64,000 nucleotides of DNA from Glandiceps talaboti (GCF_964340395.1 NC_135549.1:18609842-18673841), one strand, 5' to 3'; positions 25,677-39,215 are shown, counted from the first letter of the stretch. Notes: generated by a model from the letters alone, not told the origin. Numbers and translations: made by a program.

Positions 25677-28600
25677 ATGTCTCATCAGACGGGAATAACA
25701 AGTAAGTAGAGACCGGACTGATCTAAATAAGAAATTGAGAGTTTTAGAGTATTGTGCCAGGGAAAACAAGTTTTCCATAATTCATATATTCTTTTGCAGT
25801 GTTAACATTGTAAAGTGACACATGATCTAGACTGTGTAGGCATAGGTCTATATATGGCTTGGTTGGCCATTATGACTCAATGTACATCTTTTAATCCATA
25901 TATTAAAAGAGTGAATTAAGATTTATGATCTAGTACATTGAAGTCAACATACTTAACCTTCCGGAAATACATTCGACCCACTTACACAAGCAAAAACTAA
26001 TCAGGAAGTGGTTACTGACATTTCTGTAGTGTAGTGAATCGTGAATATAAACAAAAATAAAATAAAAATAATGAAAATGAGTGTCTGTCTGATCATTACG
26101 GATATGACCTCTTCACCAAATATTAGCTATTATAGAATTATATCATGACTCTGTGCTATACATTTATGTGCACTTATGTGCGGGAAATTTTAATAAGTCA
26201 ATTATGATAAATTATTTCAAAAATAATATTGATAATATTGATACATGTAATAATATCATCACTGTGCCAAGGTACGTGTGTGCTTTATAAAAAGAAGACT
26301 TTGTAAGTTGTAGAGATACAATAAAAATGAATTTTTTGTAAGAGTTTATTTTGCATATTGGAACAAAAATATCTTTCCATGTCATTCGACACCAAGTAGC
26401 AGAACAGGATTAAGTGCATTCTAAGGTCAGCAATTTAGATTAACAGTTGTGTGTATATGAAGAGGTAATTAATTAAATAATAATTAATTAAACATGATAC
26501 CCATTTTAGCGTTATTAAATTCTATCGAATGTCTTATTGTATTTTGTGGTTTTCATTTCTTCTCACAGTTTCAAAGGACTTACAGGACTTCTTTGCCAAG
26601 TCCAAAGATGGGTCACAGAGGGTTATAAAAGTCATTATTGAAAATGGTGAGTATGCAAATAACATGAATAAATTCATGAACATCGAAAAACAGAGTTTGA
26701 CAAAAGAGTATATCATCATGGTGTCATTTAATTTTTTTAATTTTTTTTTTTACAAATTTAGTAATTACTCTGAGTCATATTGTAGCTTCATTTTGTAACT
26801 TTTTTTGTATGTGTAATGTGAACAATAGCTACAGACAGGCAGACTAATAAAAAACCCCTGGCTCACTGGCTAATCAAGTGGTTCACTGCCTCTCAGCAGA
26901 GTAATTAAAAATGAGATAAACACAGATGAAATGTAGCAACGGAATGATAAAAAGGTTAAAAGGTTTAGCAAGTTAAATATTTAGTAGTCAAGGCCCTATC
27001 ACCTATCCTACCAAGTGAAATGAAACCTGCTTGGATCTGCCATGCACCTGTAATTCGGGGCTTCCCCAAACCCAGCATACTTGAAAGTAAATCAGTGTGT
27101 GATCATTATTCATTCTCAACTGAGTAAGATATATACTTGCTCATCTCTCCTTATATAGGAAATATCTTGTACAGAGGTAAAAATATTTCAATTAATTCAT
27201 CTCTGAAAAAAAAAACAGCCGTAGTTTGTTGCAATTAGGATTTTCGTACAAGGGTAATATCAGTACAATGCAGAATGCCTTTTGAGATTTCAACATCATG
27301 CATTTATGTTCATTTGTTTGAATATGCAGATAATCTTTGTGTAAACATTTATAAGAGGGAACAGCTTGTGTTGCCAGGCCTCAGTTCTTCCAAGTTGTGA
27401 AGTTTAGATATTACAAATCTATGCAACCATCATAATATTGTGTTGTCTGGGGGAAGTGTTAGGAATTAGGAAGTGTTGTTACTATGCAATACATGAAGTA
27501 TGGTAATATTGTAGTTATCCATAGGTGTGAATTCTATATTTAAATTTTGTGTATTTTAAAATTGATCAAAAGTTATTGTAAACTTATATGCCAGAAATAT
27601 TAAACATGTAATGATATTTTTTTTATGATTATTGTGTAGCATTGTTATGATTTCACACTCATGTTATTATGGTACTGGTTGTTTTTTTTTATAGATGTGA
27701 ATTGACAAGAACTGATGGTGTAGATTTCACCAACAGTTTCATTTCATGTATGTTCATATCTATCATCTTTCAGAGGAACTTGTGCTCAAAGCAAATGCTG
27801 AAGTAGAAGGGACATGGGAAGATGGTATCCTTTTACTTCACTTTATTTTTAGATTCAAATCAGTTGTCATGGTAACTGTATGGATGTTATTGCCAGTGTA
27901 TGCACTTTTTGCAGATTATGAAATTGAATATGCTGCAGTTTTGCTTTGTGTATGAATAGAAACATTTGCTGGTAATATGGATTCCAGTTTAGCTTCAATA
28001 AACAATAGAACTCTTCCAATAAATAGACGTATTTTTGCATATGAATAGATATTACGCCATCATTGTTGGAAAACAGTGGCTGACTTTTGAGACAGGTTCA
28101 TACTGTGCCAGTTAGGGTTCAAGGGGTGACATTTGTATATATATCATTTTTTTTTAGACGAGTTCATTTTTTTTTGTCCAGTGAATTTTCAGGGATGACA
28201 TTTTCATATTTAGGGAAAATGAGACATTAAGGTACTACTACAAAAAAGTTGATTCTTAACAAAACATTAGATTTCAACAAACTTGTTAAGCCAATGATAG
28301 AGGATAAACAAGCCTGTTATATTCTATACAGACTAGACACTGTCAACAATCTGGGCTACGAATGGATTATGTTATTTTATGTACCAGATAATGCAGTGGT
28401 AAGAATCATCTTGTTTTTTTGGTATGATTTTAGATCATTTGCTGTTTTCAGTTTGGTGTGACCGTATTTTGTCACACTGGAAATCTATCTGTTGCTCATT
28501 TAAAACATTGTGTGAATGTGTTCCCATATTCTTTCATTCTTTATCCTCAGTGTGACCATGGTCAAACAGTCTTTGTTGTAAATGTTTCTTTGTCAGTTAT

Positions 28601-31600
28601 GACTTGAGGTCATGATGGGCAAATGGTTAAGAGTGGCCGGCTTGGAATCTGCAGGTTGCATGTTCGAGCCCCATTGCTGCCATTTGTTTCTGAGTGACTA
28701 AAGTCCTTGGGCCAGATTTGAACCACGACTGTGCGTCAGTCAACCCAGCTGTATGATTGGGGACCTGGTAGGATAGAGGTTGCATTGTGAAGGCTTTAAT
28801 CCTTTGTGCTTATAGAGGCTGGTATGGACTGTATGCTCCCCAGGGAGTTGAGGAAGTATAAAGGGTCATTGTGCTGATATAGATCCAAGCCAGGGGTACT
28901 AATTGTAAATCGCTATATAAAAACTAATAGTATTATTTTAATAATAATAACATTTATAATAATAATAATAACATTTATAGAGCGCCAGTATAACAAATAG
29001 GGTTTGCTCAGAGGCGCTGAACAAAACTAAAAAGGTGAAAGGAATACGTACTTAAAAGGGATAAAAGTTAAAAACGTTCAAAGTCCCACAAGTTCAAAGT
29101 TCATAGATAAAAGTAGCAACTAATGAAACAAATTAAAACTAGGCATACGCCTTCTTAAAAAGATGAGTCTTCAGTTTTCGTTTAAAAATGTCAACAGAGT
29201 TACAAAGTCTAAGTTCCGCTGGCAAACAATTCCAGAGTTTAGGAGCAGCATGTGAAAAGGCACGTTGACCGTAAGACTTGGTGTTAACTGACGTCGGTGT
29301 CAGTAGACGTTGATCCATAGATCTGAGAGTGCGGGTAGGACAATAGCGAGTTACAAGGTCACAAATGTAAGTTGGAGCAAGTCCATTTAAGGCGCGAAAT
29401 GTGAGCAACAGTATCTTGTATTCAATCCGATGTTCAACTGGTAACCAGTGAAGCTCAAACAGCACTTCAGTAATGTGATCATATTTCTTCTTCATGGTGA
29501 CAATTCTCGCTGCGGTATTTTGAATCATTTGTAGTTTTGTGATGGACCTTTTTGAGATTCCACACAGTAGACCATTGCTAAAGTCAAGCTTTGATGTTAT
29601 AAATGCATGTACAAGGCGTTCGCTGGTGTTCCTATCCAAATATCTTCTGATCTTCCCAATGTTACGTAAGTGGTAATTGGCTGATTTACATGTGAACTTG
29701 ACTTGGTCATCCATATTCATGTAGCTATCCAAGATTGCACCCAGGTTTCTAACAGATGTCATTGCTGAAATTTTGCAACCATTTATTTCAAGGCTTGATG
29801 TATCCAGTTTTAACAAGTTTTGTTTAGACCCAAAGAAAATCAGTTCCGTCTTATCAGAATTCAGCTTGAGTAGATTAGATGACATCCAACTATGAATATC
29901 AGAAACAGCGATTTCCATCTGATTGATGTTGTCTTGTAACTGTCTGTCATTTTTCTTATTATGTTGCTCCTGAAGTCCTGTATTAAGGATCATAAACTTA
30001 TTTATGTACTGAATCATTATACCACCATCACACTGTAGTCAATGTTTTGAAAGTCTTTTATAATGGTATGTATAGGGCACCCTCTAATACTAGTACCAGT
30101 ATTGTATATAATGGTACACATGTATAGGGCACCCTCTAAAACTAGTACCAGTATTGTATATAATGGTATGTATAGGGCACCCTCTAAAACTAGTACCAGT
30201 ATTGTATATTATAATGGTATGTATAGGGCGCCCTCTAATACCAGTACCAGTATTGTATATAATGGTATGTATAGGGCACCCTCTAAAACTAGTACCAGTA
30301 TTGTATATTTAGATATTATTCTCCAATATTTTCCTTCATTCAGGTAAGGAAAATGTGAGTGACCTAAGGGGTCCTTGTCACTAGGAGTCGCTCGACACAA
30401 GTAGTGACAAACCCTTTAATAGGTCACGAGTACTTTCTGGCAGAATGAAGAAAGATATTGGAGAATAATATCATTATACTATTGCCAGTTATACTTATAT
30501 ATAGCAAAGAAAAATCTGGGAAATTAATAGGAATTTTGAACGTTTTGACTCATATTTTTCGAACACAGCAGAACCAGTGATGTAGACACGCGTTGTCATG
30601 ACATAGACATGCATTGTCACGTCGTAGAATTACCAGAGTATATACATGTATTCCTTATTTTTTGTTCAACTTGGCTTCTGCATTGTATAATGTATATATT
30701 ATGTATTGTTGTTTGTGTATTAATATCAATGTATGCAAACTAGAAGCGCGAGAAGTTATGATTATTCTCTTGCCTCATGCAACAAATGTTATCAAAGATT
30801 CTACATGGTACAGACACAAGTCATGATTCTTACAGAACTGTAGGGAGCAAGTGTAGGGATAACGCAATACATTCCAAAACCCAAATCAGTAGGTCAAACC
30901 CAAAAAACTGGGAGTATGGTTTTTCTGCATCTTGTTTATTTTACAATTTAATATTTTTTTTCATTTTCAGGTAAGGGATAAAATGTTGTATGCTGGTACT
31001 AAAGCTACCTTAAAAATGCAATTTGGCGGCGGACACTTTAAAGATGATTATTCTGGAAATGTACCGGTAAGTGTTTTATTTGAATCTGTAGTGTGATGAT
31101 ACATGAAGTGAGACAAGGTAGTAATTTACTTTCCATGTAGGATATTTCCTTGTTACAATTATGATGCACACTATCCCATTGATGGCAAATCTATACCATA
31201 GTGCAGTGACGTATTATGGGTGGTCTAACAGGACAGGCCAGAGTGCTGTACTACAGATACAATTGCATAGTGTAAATCTTTCTACCCTTTTGATTTTGTA
31301 TTTGCTCTTGTCCTAAAAACAGAACTCTAGACCCAAAGAGGGTTACGAGAATAGGGAACTTGCAAACCCGCCATGTTGAATGTTGCATCATGGGAAATGT
31401 GATAATAAATAGTAATGAATTGGTATTGTAAACAATGTTGATGCATTGTTTGTAACCACGAATGATCAATTCATAGTTACCCTGACAATTGTGGGAGGTG
31501 AATTTTATCGGTAGCTCCAGATTAGGTATTACGATAACCACAGATAATCCCATACTCCTTTGTATCTGAGCATGCTCAGTCTGGATTACAAGTTCCCTAT

Positions 31601-34600
31601 TGAATCTGTCTCAGTGTCCCTGTCTTTCCAGGACAAATTTCATTTTGACACAACAAAAAGATGTGCCATAATCTTGTATATATCACTGCCCACAGGATGA
31701 TGCAACATATGAAGGGTACTTAAAACATGTCGAGTCACAGAATGCCCCTCCACCTCTGACCTACGCAGAAGAGGAAATAAAAATGATGAATGCCCAAGAG
31801 GCAGGTGCACGGAATATTGGTATCAACACTAGACAGCAAACCATGCAGGGTGTGAGTTTTCAGATTTCTAGTGATGCAATGGCAGCCTTGACAACGTTCA
31901 AAAGGAAAGAAGTAAACTATGTACAGCTGGTAAGTATATGTTATTACTGTATGCATTATTGTACATGGTGAAATGGATATTGTCATTATCCCAACATACC
32001 AGGCAAGATGATGTTGATTGACACTAATCAGATTAACTAAGTTGGGGGCTAGTCTTGTAGTAAGACCTGAGATCTACACTTTGAGGGGTTGCCTACCATA
32101 AAAAGTGATGAGTACCGCTGTCTGGGCGCAGACAGAGGTACTGCCCTCAGTGGCGACATTCGGTTGCTTTTAAAATAAGTAGGTTATCCTGAGAGTCTAG
32201 CAGCTAGACTAATTTGGGGCATGCCTCATACCATGGAAATCCCATAAGTGTCTTCAGATGTATGGTAATTTATGGTAATTTATGGTAATTTATGGTACTG
32301 CTATTTTCACAGTGTTTCATTTGTCAGTGATCAGAGGGATTGATATGTTTCTAATTCACAATGCTCTCCTTGTTAAAAATAGAGTATCGACGTAAAGGCA
32401 GAAACAATTGAACTAGAGACATCACAGGCTGTCAATTTACCAGATATCCCAAGCATGGTACCTGAAGATCACCCCAGATATCATCTATATTTATTCAAAC
32501 ATACACATGAAGGTGACTACATGGAATTAGCAGGTAAGTTGACCTTGTCCAGTGGGCAAATTCAATTTTTTTTTCTTCATATTTTGACCACTTCATTTGT
32601 TGTTTTCTGATGATAAGCCCTTATTGTACTTCTATATCCATGGTTACAGAAATCAGTTCCATGGTTACAGAAATCAGTTCCATGGTTACAGAAATCAGTT
32701 CCATGGTTACAGATCAAATTGTTACAAATTTTCATTTTGTGAGATAGCTACATGTATTGAGTTGTTGCAAAAACCAGTGGAGGATAGCTATTCTTTGGAA
32801 AACTAAATGAATAATGTGAGAATATGGAAAGAAGAACTAAATTTACCAGTATCTAAAAATTGACAACTAGTGTGTTCATCAAGTAAATTCCTCTGCAACA
32901 AGTGCTTGTCTAAGTATTGTCCAGTTTTAAGTTCAGCACAGTATGGTATAGTACAGTATGGTATAGTACAGTATGGTATAGTACAGTATGGTATAGTACA
33001 GTATGGTATACTACAGTATGGTATAGTACAGTATGGTATAGTACAGTACAGTACAGTTCAGTAGATTTTACAACTGAATGCAATGAATGAAATACAATAC
33101 CATAATACTTTTATTTCAAAAATAAATGCCTGTGTTCTGATGTTATATTTCTTTTCCACTGTCTATGATTATAGGCATAAATAATGTCCTGTCATACATT
33201 TAGTCTTTTAAGTATAAATATGTGTCAATCATCTTGAATCACCATAGGTTTGTTAATTACGCACTCCTCCACTGGCAACCCTTGAAATCTGTCATACACT
33301 ACATTGTATTAGTGCACTTTTTATATGTAGTGTGTCTCCAACAGGACAGTAGTGGAAATACTTGTGATAATTTAAATTGGTACCTGTAGATAACACTGAT
33401 TTCTATATCTGTAGTTCTTGTTTGTCGTCTGCTCAACTGACTTCATCTAACGCATAGCTGTTTCATCACTGAAAAACACTGATTTCTACATCTGTATTTC
33501 TTGCCTGTTTTCTGTAACAACTGACATCATCTAAGGCATCATACTTAGTCTGTAAGATACAGAGATTTGTGCCACCTACCAGCCAGTCTGGTTGGCTTAT
33601 GGGTGGAGGGTATTGTGTAGATTAGTACAGTCATGGTTAAGAAGTCTGATAGGGTTGAACAACTCGACATATCTTACAGTCTAGTTCATACCTAGATACG
33701 AGTATTGCATCACTGAAAACGTTGATTTCTATATATGTGTATTTTTCTTGCTAGTATTTATTTACACTATGCCTGGCTACAAGTGTTCCATCAAAGAAAG
33801 AATGCTGTACTCCAGTTGCAAAGCAGGAGCTTTGCAAGTCATTGAAAATGACCTTGGCATAGAAATTGCAAAAAAGGTGTGTATGTGTGGTTTTTTTTTA
33901 AATTGGAATTTTCACTAGGTACACTTTCAGATACCCATAGTTTGCAGCTGGTGACATAGTCTTTCTAGTGTTTTCAAAATTCTTTCTAATTGCTGTTTGC
34001 AACATTGCTTGCTGTTGAGGTCAAGTAGTTAGTTACACACTGCATTTAAGAGTTTTGAGAAAGAAACTACCAATGTAATAAATATTTTGTCAAAATATTA
34101 TGTAAATGTTGAGTATATGTCGAGTCAAAGTTTTGAGGTAATATAGTAAGGGAATGTAAACTAAATCTGAAAGAAATTTCTTTTTATTTTAGACACACTT
34201 ACAACTACTCTATTGTGTTATATCAAATGTGTCTGATTGACCAATATTTACTTTAATTAACTGATGAATTTCTTAACTAATCATTGCTTTTAGAAAACTT
34301 CTTCAACAAATGGTGTTCAAATTGACGAGATATATATATAGGAACATTTTTCATTCAATGATAAAGTTTGTTTGTATCTTAGTGTTGCATGGAGTATGCA
34401 CAGATTGTTGCTAGAACACTTGTCATCATACATCACATTGCTGATACAGTGGCATGCCTCAGCTATGCGCTATGAATGTTTGCTGACAGTGATGAATGGC
34501 TTTCATATGAGTAGATGGGTCTGCTGAATAGCGCCCTCTAGTGACATGTTGTGGGTTATATCGGAGAAGCTGCTCAAGCTCATTTCCCCATGTTTTAGGA

Positions 34601-36210
34601 AGTGAAATAAAATAACTTGAAAAAGTGAAATTAAAGACCATCATAAATTCTTATGACTTTATAAGGTCAAATTGTGTGTTTCATAGCTAAATAGATTGTC
34701 TATAAAAATGCATGTGTTGTTGTAACAAATATTTTGCTAGAGGGGATTCTTCATCAGACTTGTGTTTTGACTATGTGATACTGAAGGATAGTTCTAGTTC
34801 TATGCTTACCATAACATGAGAAAATGAATAGTTTGCATTCTCTAAACACCCAATTTTAACAATATTAAATGCTACTTTGTCTGTGAAATGGTGTCAGAGT
34901 ATGAAGACCCAGTTACACAAGGCAACTTGATGAGCAATGCAATAAACACTTCACTTTGTCGCATGTGACGAATAGTTTCATATATGCACTAAATCGCAGG
35001 ACCTTACGATGTTGCTAGATGTGTCACAAGGAATCTGATATGTCAGATTTTCTTCTCGGAGTGTAACCACCTCGTTAAGTCGCAGGCAGTAACCTTTGAC
35101 ATATGCTCATAAGTGAAAACAGTACAATGTTATTTTTATTAGAAACATTCTTTATTTTTCCATATTTTTCAGTATAAGTTCGATGTATCTCCACAGTTAC
35201 CATTTATCACTGGTATACTATGATCATAAATGTTTGATCTCTGCTGAATATCATTTTACTCCTAACTTGAATACAAATAGTGACAGAAAAATCAATATCG
35301 CCGCAAACAAACTTTGAATTGAATATAATATACAAATGTAGTTTTTACTATTGATATGTCTACAAGTTTTCAGTCATTTGATTGGTATAACATCAATTTA
35401 AAAAAAACCTTTTCTTCTAAGTTCCTGCCACTAAAAGACTTGACCTTTTACTGACTTGTAACCTTTATATGTCTACACATGTGAAACAATTTGTCACTCA
35501 CCAAGCAATTAGTTGCTTCATGTACGCATCCAGTCATAGTTGCTAGCCTCATCTAGACTGTCGACAGTCGTTCATGCCTTTCTGCTACGTTTTATCTAAA
35601 ACGAAAGTTGTTGCCTGCTCCGATCTGGAGCAATACTATAACCACGTACTGATCAGCTCGTGCTGGCACTCACAGTTCATGCCATTGGCAATCACAGTTC
35701 CTATCAGTACGCATTAGTATCCAGTGCTATGGAGCAAGGCGACGACTTTGATTTAGATGAAACATTGCAAAAAGGCACGAACGACTGTCGACAGTCTAAG
35801 CCTCATCAAATGCGACAAATTGCTTCATGTGTTGCCTCTTGTACCTGGGCCTTTATAACAATCTAGTTAACTTGACATGACTTTCATCAAAGTGCCAACA
35901 TGAAAACAACAAAATAGATTTGCACAAACTGAGATGACTCATTGATAGTTGTATACTGAAGACATTCACAAGAAAATTTAAGCATGCGATGCGAGTGCTC
36001 TTGTATGACAAATGTACAGTATCATCATCATCATCAAAATCAAATAATTTTTTTTTTTTCCAGATTGAAGTTGATGATGCGAAGGAATTAACAGAAGAAT
36101 ATTTAAATGATCAAGTTCACCCCAAAACCACGATTGTCAGAGAGAAATTTGCCAAACCGAAAGGACCACCTGGAAGAGGTGCTAAACGATTGACAAAACC
36201 AAAAGAATAA
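25677..36210 (+). CDS. TWF: Twinfilin, actin-binding protein (9 exons)
   Basis: Twinfilin sequesters ADP-actin monomers, binds capping protein and regulates barbed-end dynamics. Coding exons: 25677-25701, 26569-26646, 27774-27824, 28271-28398, 30971-31066, 31696-31929, 32383-32533, 33755-33876, 36064-36210. Phases match at every junction and the product is 343 residues (vertebrate TWF1 350). The N-terminus MSHQTGI is the family signature. Two ADF-H domains are visible: about residues 4-140 ([36 protein letters not shown]) and 175-312 ([41 protein letters not shown]). The basic tail [13 protein letters not shown] corresponds to the conserved C-terminal tail that binds capping protein and lipids. 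Invertebrates usually have one twinfilin, so I do not choose between TWF1 and TWF2. Exon 1 encodes only eight residues, as is usual for this gene. Confidence 0.96.
28605..28945 (+). mobile_element. tRNA-derived SINE
   Basis: The head has Pol III boxes: an A-box-like GGCAAATGGTTAAGA at about 28618-28632 and a B-box-like TGTTCGAGCCC at 28661-28671. The fold resembles a Leu/Ser-type tRNA head. A core of about 230 bases follows (AAGTCCTTGGGCCAG, then AACCCAGCTGTATGA), and the tail reads AATCGCTATATAAA followed by an AT-rich (TTA)-like run. This is a MIR-like plan of tRNA head, core and LINE-derived tail. It lies in twinfilin intron 4. Confidence 0.75.
28946..30020 (-). mobile_element. 5'-truncated non-LTR retrotransposon (CR1/L2-like)
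   Basis: A minus-strand ORF (30017-29139, 292 residues) encodes the end of a LINE reverse transcriptase and its C-terminal region: [62 protein letters not shown] and LNGLAPTYI, all hallmarks of Jockey/CR1/L2-group elements. The endonuclease, the YADD catalytic motif and everything upstream are missing, so it is a dead 5'-truncated copy. The ORF itself is uninterrupted, suggesting recent insertion. The 3' end reads GCGCTCTATAAATG followed by (TTA)n at about 28978-28946 and meets the tail of the neighbouring SINE. Confidence 0.88.
30060..30308. repeat. 48-bp minisatellite, five copies
   Basis: Five units containing GGTATGTATAGGGCACCCTC and ACTAGTACCAGTATTGTATA, with small insertions in copies 2 and 4. 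It starts next to the truncation point of the LINE, in twinfilin intron 4. The plus-strand ORF here is only the repeat read in frame. Confidence 0.92.
31354..31597. mobile_element. MITE with TA target duplication
   Basis: Terminal inverted repeats GGGAACTTGCAAACC (left) and GGATTACAAGTTCCC (right) bound 244 bp and are flanked on each side by TA. This is the pattern of Tc1/mariner-type non-autonomous elements. No ORF is present. It lies in twinfilin intron 5. Confidence 0.75.
32638..32713. repeat. 21-bp tandem repeat
   Basis: Three full units and one partial unit of CCATGGTTACAGAAATCAGT plus one base, in twinfilin intron 7. Confidence 0.93.
32938..33058. repeat. 15-bp tandem repeat
   Basis: About eight units of ACAGTATGGTATAGT, decaying into ACAGT pentamers at the right end, in twinfilin intron 7. 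Confidence 0.93.
34531..34545 (-). promoter_or_regulatory. CTCF-like motif
   Basis: The minus strand reads GTCACTAGAGGGCGC, close to the CTCF core consensus. It lies in the last twinfilin intron. Motif match only. Confidence 0.3.
34908..35849. mobile_element. Possible DNA transposon with imperfect TIRs
   Basis: The left end CCCAGTTACACAAGGCAAC resembles the inverted right end CCCAGGTACAAGAGGCAAC, and similarity continues loosely into GCAAT and GTCGCAT. I could not find a convincing target duplication. There is no transposase ORF. A younger fold-back element sits near its right end. Confidence 0.4.
35554..35798. mobile_element. Fold-back element with 9-bp target duplication
   Basis: The ends are exact inverted repeats (TAGACTGTCGACAGTCGTTC at the left, with its complement at the right apart from one base). 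The two halves of the whole 245 bp pair imperfectly about a centre near 35676. Both sides are flanked by the same nine bases, AGCCTCATC (35545-35553 and 35799-35807). A 9-bp duplication fits Mutator/Foldback-type transposition. It is non-coding and lies in the last twinfilin intron. Confidence 0.85.
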
Positions 36211-38613
36211 ATAAAATAGTTGTCTCCCAAACATATCTATAATTATGTAATACACTTAATTTCCATATTTTTTTAGTTCAGTAACCTTTGATTGTACAAG
36301 TCCCACAATTTTTTTTCTTCCAGAGTATTTCTTATTGAGTATTTCTTGTCCAATGTGTTTGAGTTTGATGCTTGTAAATGTTGCATGCAGTCAGTCACCA
36401 GAGATTGTACATTTTGATGTAACTTCTTTCCGTAAATACAAAGTTGTTGGAGTGAAAATCTAATTTAATGTGAAATCCTTATGTAATTCAGAATAACTTG
36501 GGTACTTCTAATGTCACATAACGGCTTTACAGCAAGTTTTTTTGTCAATTTTTTTTTTGTACGACTAGACTAAGTATATATTTTGTAAGATAGACAAATA
36601 CAAATTCCACCCTTACAATCTGAACATATCCAGTGTTGAAAAAAACCCAAACTTACTAGTGGTGTTTTTGTTGCGTCACAAATTTTTGTAGGAAATCATA
36701 TAAGAACTATACACCGAAATTATGATAAAAATTTCAATGTAAATTCGTAGCTTAAAAAATAAAAGTGCATAGGGCATGCTAGTCACAAAAAACATTACTG
36801 ATACCATCAAAAAAATTTGTACATATGTTGGCAGAGAATTGCATGACGTAGTACTGTAAACAAAGGCCCCATTATAGTATTTCATGTTTTGTGTTATATC
36901 AATTTGATATTATTTGTTCCACCTGTGTTTATGACAGTCATTACATGTATTAGGAGTTCAAAAATGATGTTTTTACTCTGTGTGTCTACAAACTGCAGAT
37001 TTTCAGTTGTTTTCCCAACAAAGTGAGTCATTTTTGATCAAATTATTGCATGATAGGGTTATATTTTCATAGATTTTCTACATATTTTCTGTAACTAGAA
37101 ATACGTAAAAATGCTCAAGTAAAATATTATGTCTTCCCCCAAACCCATATACTTTGAACTGTTCATGTCTTTCCCTTTTGTATTGCTGCGTAGTATAATC
37201 ACGAGGGTGCTTAGCAGAATAGTTACACATCATCAACATGTAATTTGTCTTAACAATTGAATTGCTTTTCACCACTTTCCACTTGAATATATAAAAAAAA
37301 CCCACTCTCCACTTTTAACCAATCACTGCATGCCTTTTAAGAAGCCTAAGGTGGTTCTCTCTCTCATCTCCTGACCTTCGACCTTGATGCTGATGTGCAA
37401 GGAGAGATACACTCATTGCATGTGCATGAAATCGTCATAGTAACCATACCTGGTCAATAGATGTATCCAGCCCTATAAATCTACCAGACCGATGCAGTGC
37501 ATGCATGTTAGGTAATTTGTTTTGTGAGTTGGAATTTTATGTTGTGTATATCCTGTCAACACATAAACATGTAGTTATTGAACGTTTTTTGTGACAATAT
37601 TATTCCAGTATTTTGGTATAGCATTCTGGAAAGTATTTATAGTACTTAGTTTCAATATGGCAGCGTAGTAGCATTGTTAATATACACACTGCGGGAAGAA
37701 AAAAAAGAAGTTTGATTATTGTCTGCAAATTAGATTGATTACCTGTGTGGCGATTCGTCATGAAATGATATACATCTACCAGTACTTGAATGACATGGAT
37801 AAAAATAAAAGAATGTTTGTACTATGAATGGAATTAAAACTCAAAAAACATCTCATTGTTCTAGGTACTGTGTAAGTTAGATTGTGAAATAGTCGTTGGT
37901 GGCGCTGTCATGGTCTGGGCAGTGTATTTTGCCCTCTCACTCAAAGCCATCCTAGGTTGAAGTTAAACAATGCATAAAGTCACAGTCTGTCTGTATTATT
38001 GTCAGAAAGATGCAGCAGAAAGATTTCCTGTTATAGAGAAACCATCACTTTTTTAAACTTTGTGTCCCCAACAGATGAAATCAACTTCTCATGTTGGTTG
38101 TGTGAATAATGTTGATGACAAGTATGGCTTGGCATCATATTGCACACGAGCTAATTTAAAAACTCCAAAGAAAAAAAAAATGGAAAAAAGCTAAAAAAAT
38201 TCTTGCACAGCATACTCATTTTTATTACTGTCAATTAAATGATATTTTCTACTGACATTCTTCAATTGCTGGCCTGAAAGAAAGAGACGGTGCCTGCACT
38301 TTTTAAAAGCTCTTGCTTACATAACAAAATTTCAAAATTTCTTTAATAAACTTGTTCTAAAACTGGATTACTAAATCATCAGGGTACTGATAACACCTCT
38401 TTTACTAATATGCTGGGAAATAATACAAACCTCCGAAACACTATTATCACAGATTTCTCAAATTTTACTCGTCAAAATTATCAGCATTAACAAAACAAAC
38501 ACCATTTCTTTGTCTAATACACAATTTTTTTCTTCTTACACGCAGGCAAAAAATCTTGTATTTTACTCTGAAAGCTAAAGAGAAGAAATTATGAAAGGAA
38601 TCTCCAATAGCAC

Positions 38614-38708
38614 TGATACTATGTGTATTGGTTGATGAATGTTGGGGCTGGAAATAAAGCATTGATACTATGTGTATTGGTTGATGAATGTTGGGGCTGG
38701 AAATAAAG
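38614..38708. repeat. Recent 49-bp direct duplication
   Basis: Two copies starting at 38614 and 38663, identical over about 46 bases, each containing AATAAAG. Confidence 0.92.
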
Positions 38709-39215
38709 GGCTTCCAGTACTAATCGTGACCTAGTGTTTTAAACATCCTAAGAAATTCATATTTAATATTTAACGGTCATGGCAAGATGGAAATTCATAA
38801 TCCAGGCCATCTGTTTATAAAACAATTTTCGCAATTTGTAGCTATCCGGACCACCTGTTTATTTTTTGATATTTCTTTGGCAAAGATATCAGAATTTTCT
38901 GGTTGGGAAGCTTTAGAGGTTCAACCCCCTGATACTGCAAGGTGAAAGTTTGCAGACAATTAGATGAAAATAAATTGACATTTCTGGGGACAATTTTTTT
39001 TCTTCAGTTCAGACAACATTTTATGAGATATCATATTTAGTGAAGTGTTTGCAGACAGTAACACAAACTGTATTCACAATATTTGTACAATGTAGTTATT
39101 TTTATCCTGGTTGTGATCGCCATATTGGTTTTTGACATGTGTATATTTTAGCTATAACCTGGACAATAAAGAGGGACTGAACTTTGATAAGTGGTTTATT
39201 TATTGTTTACTATGT

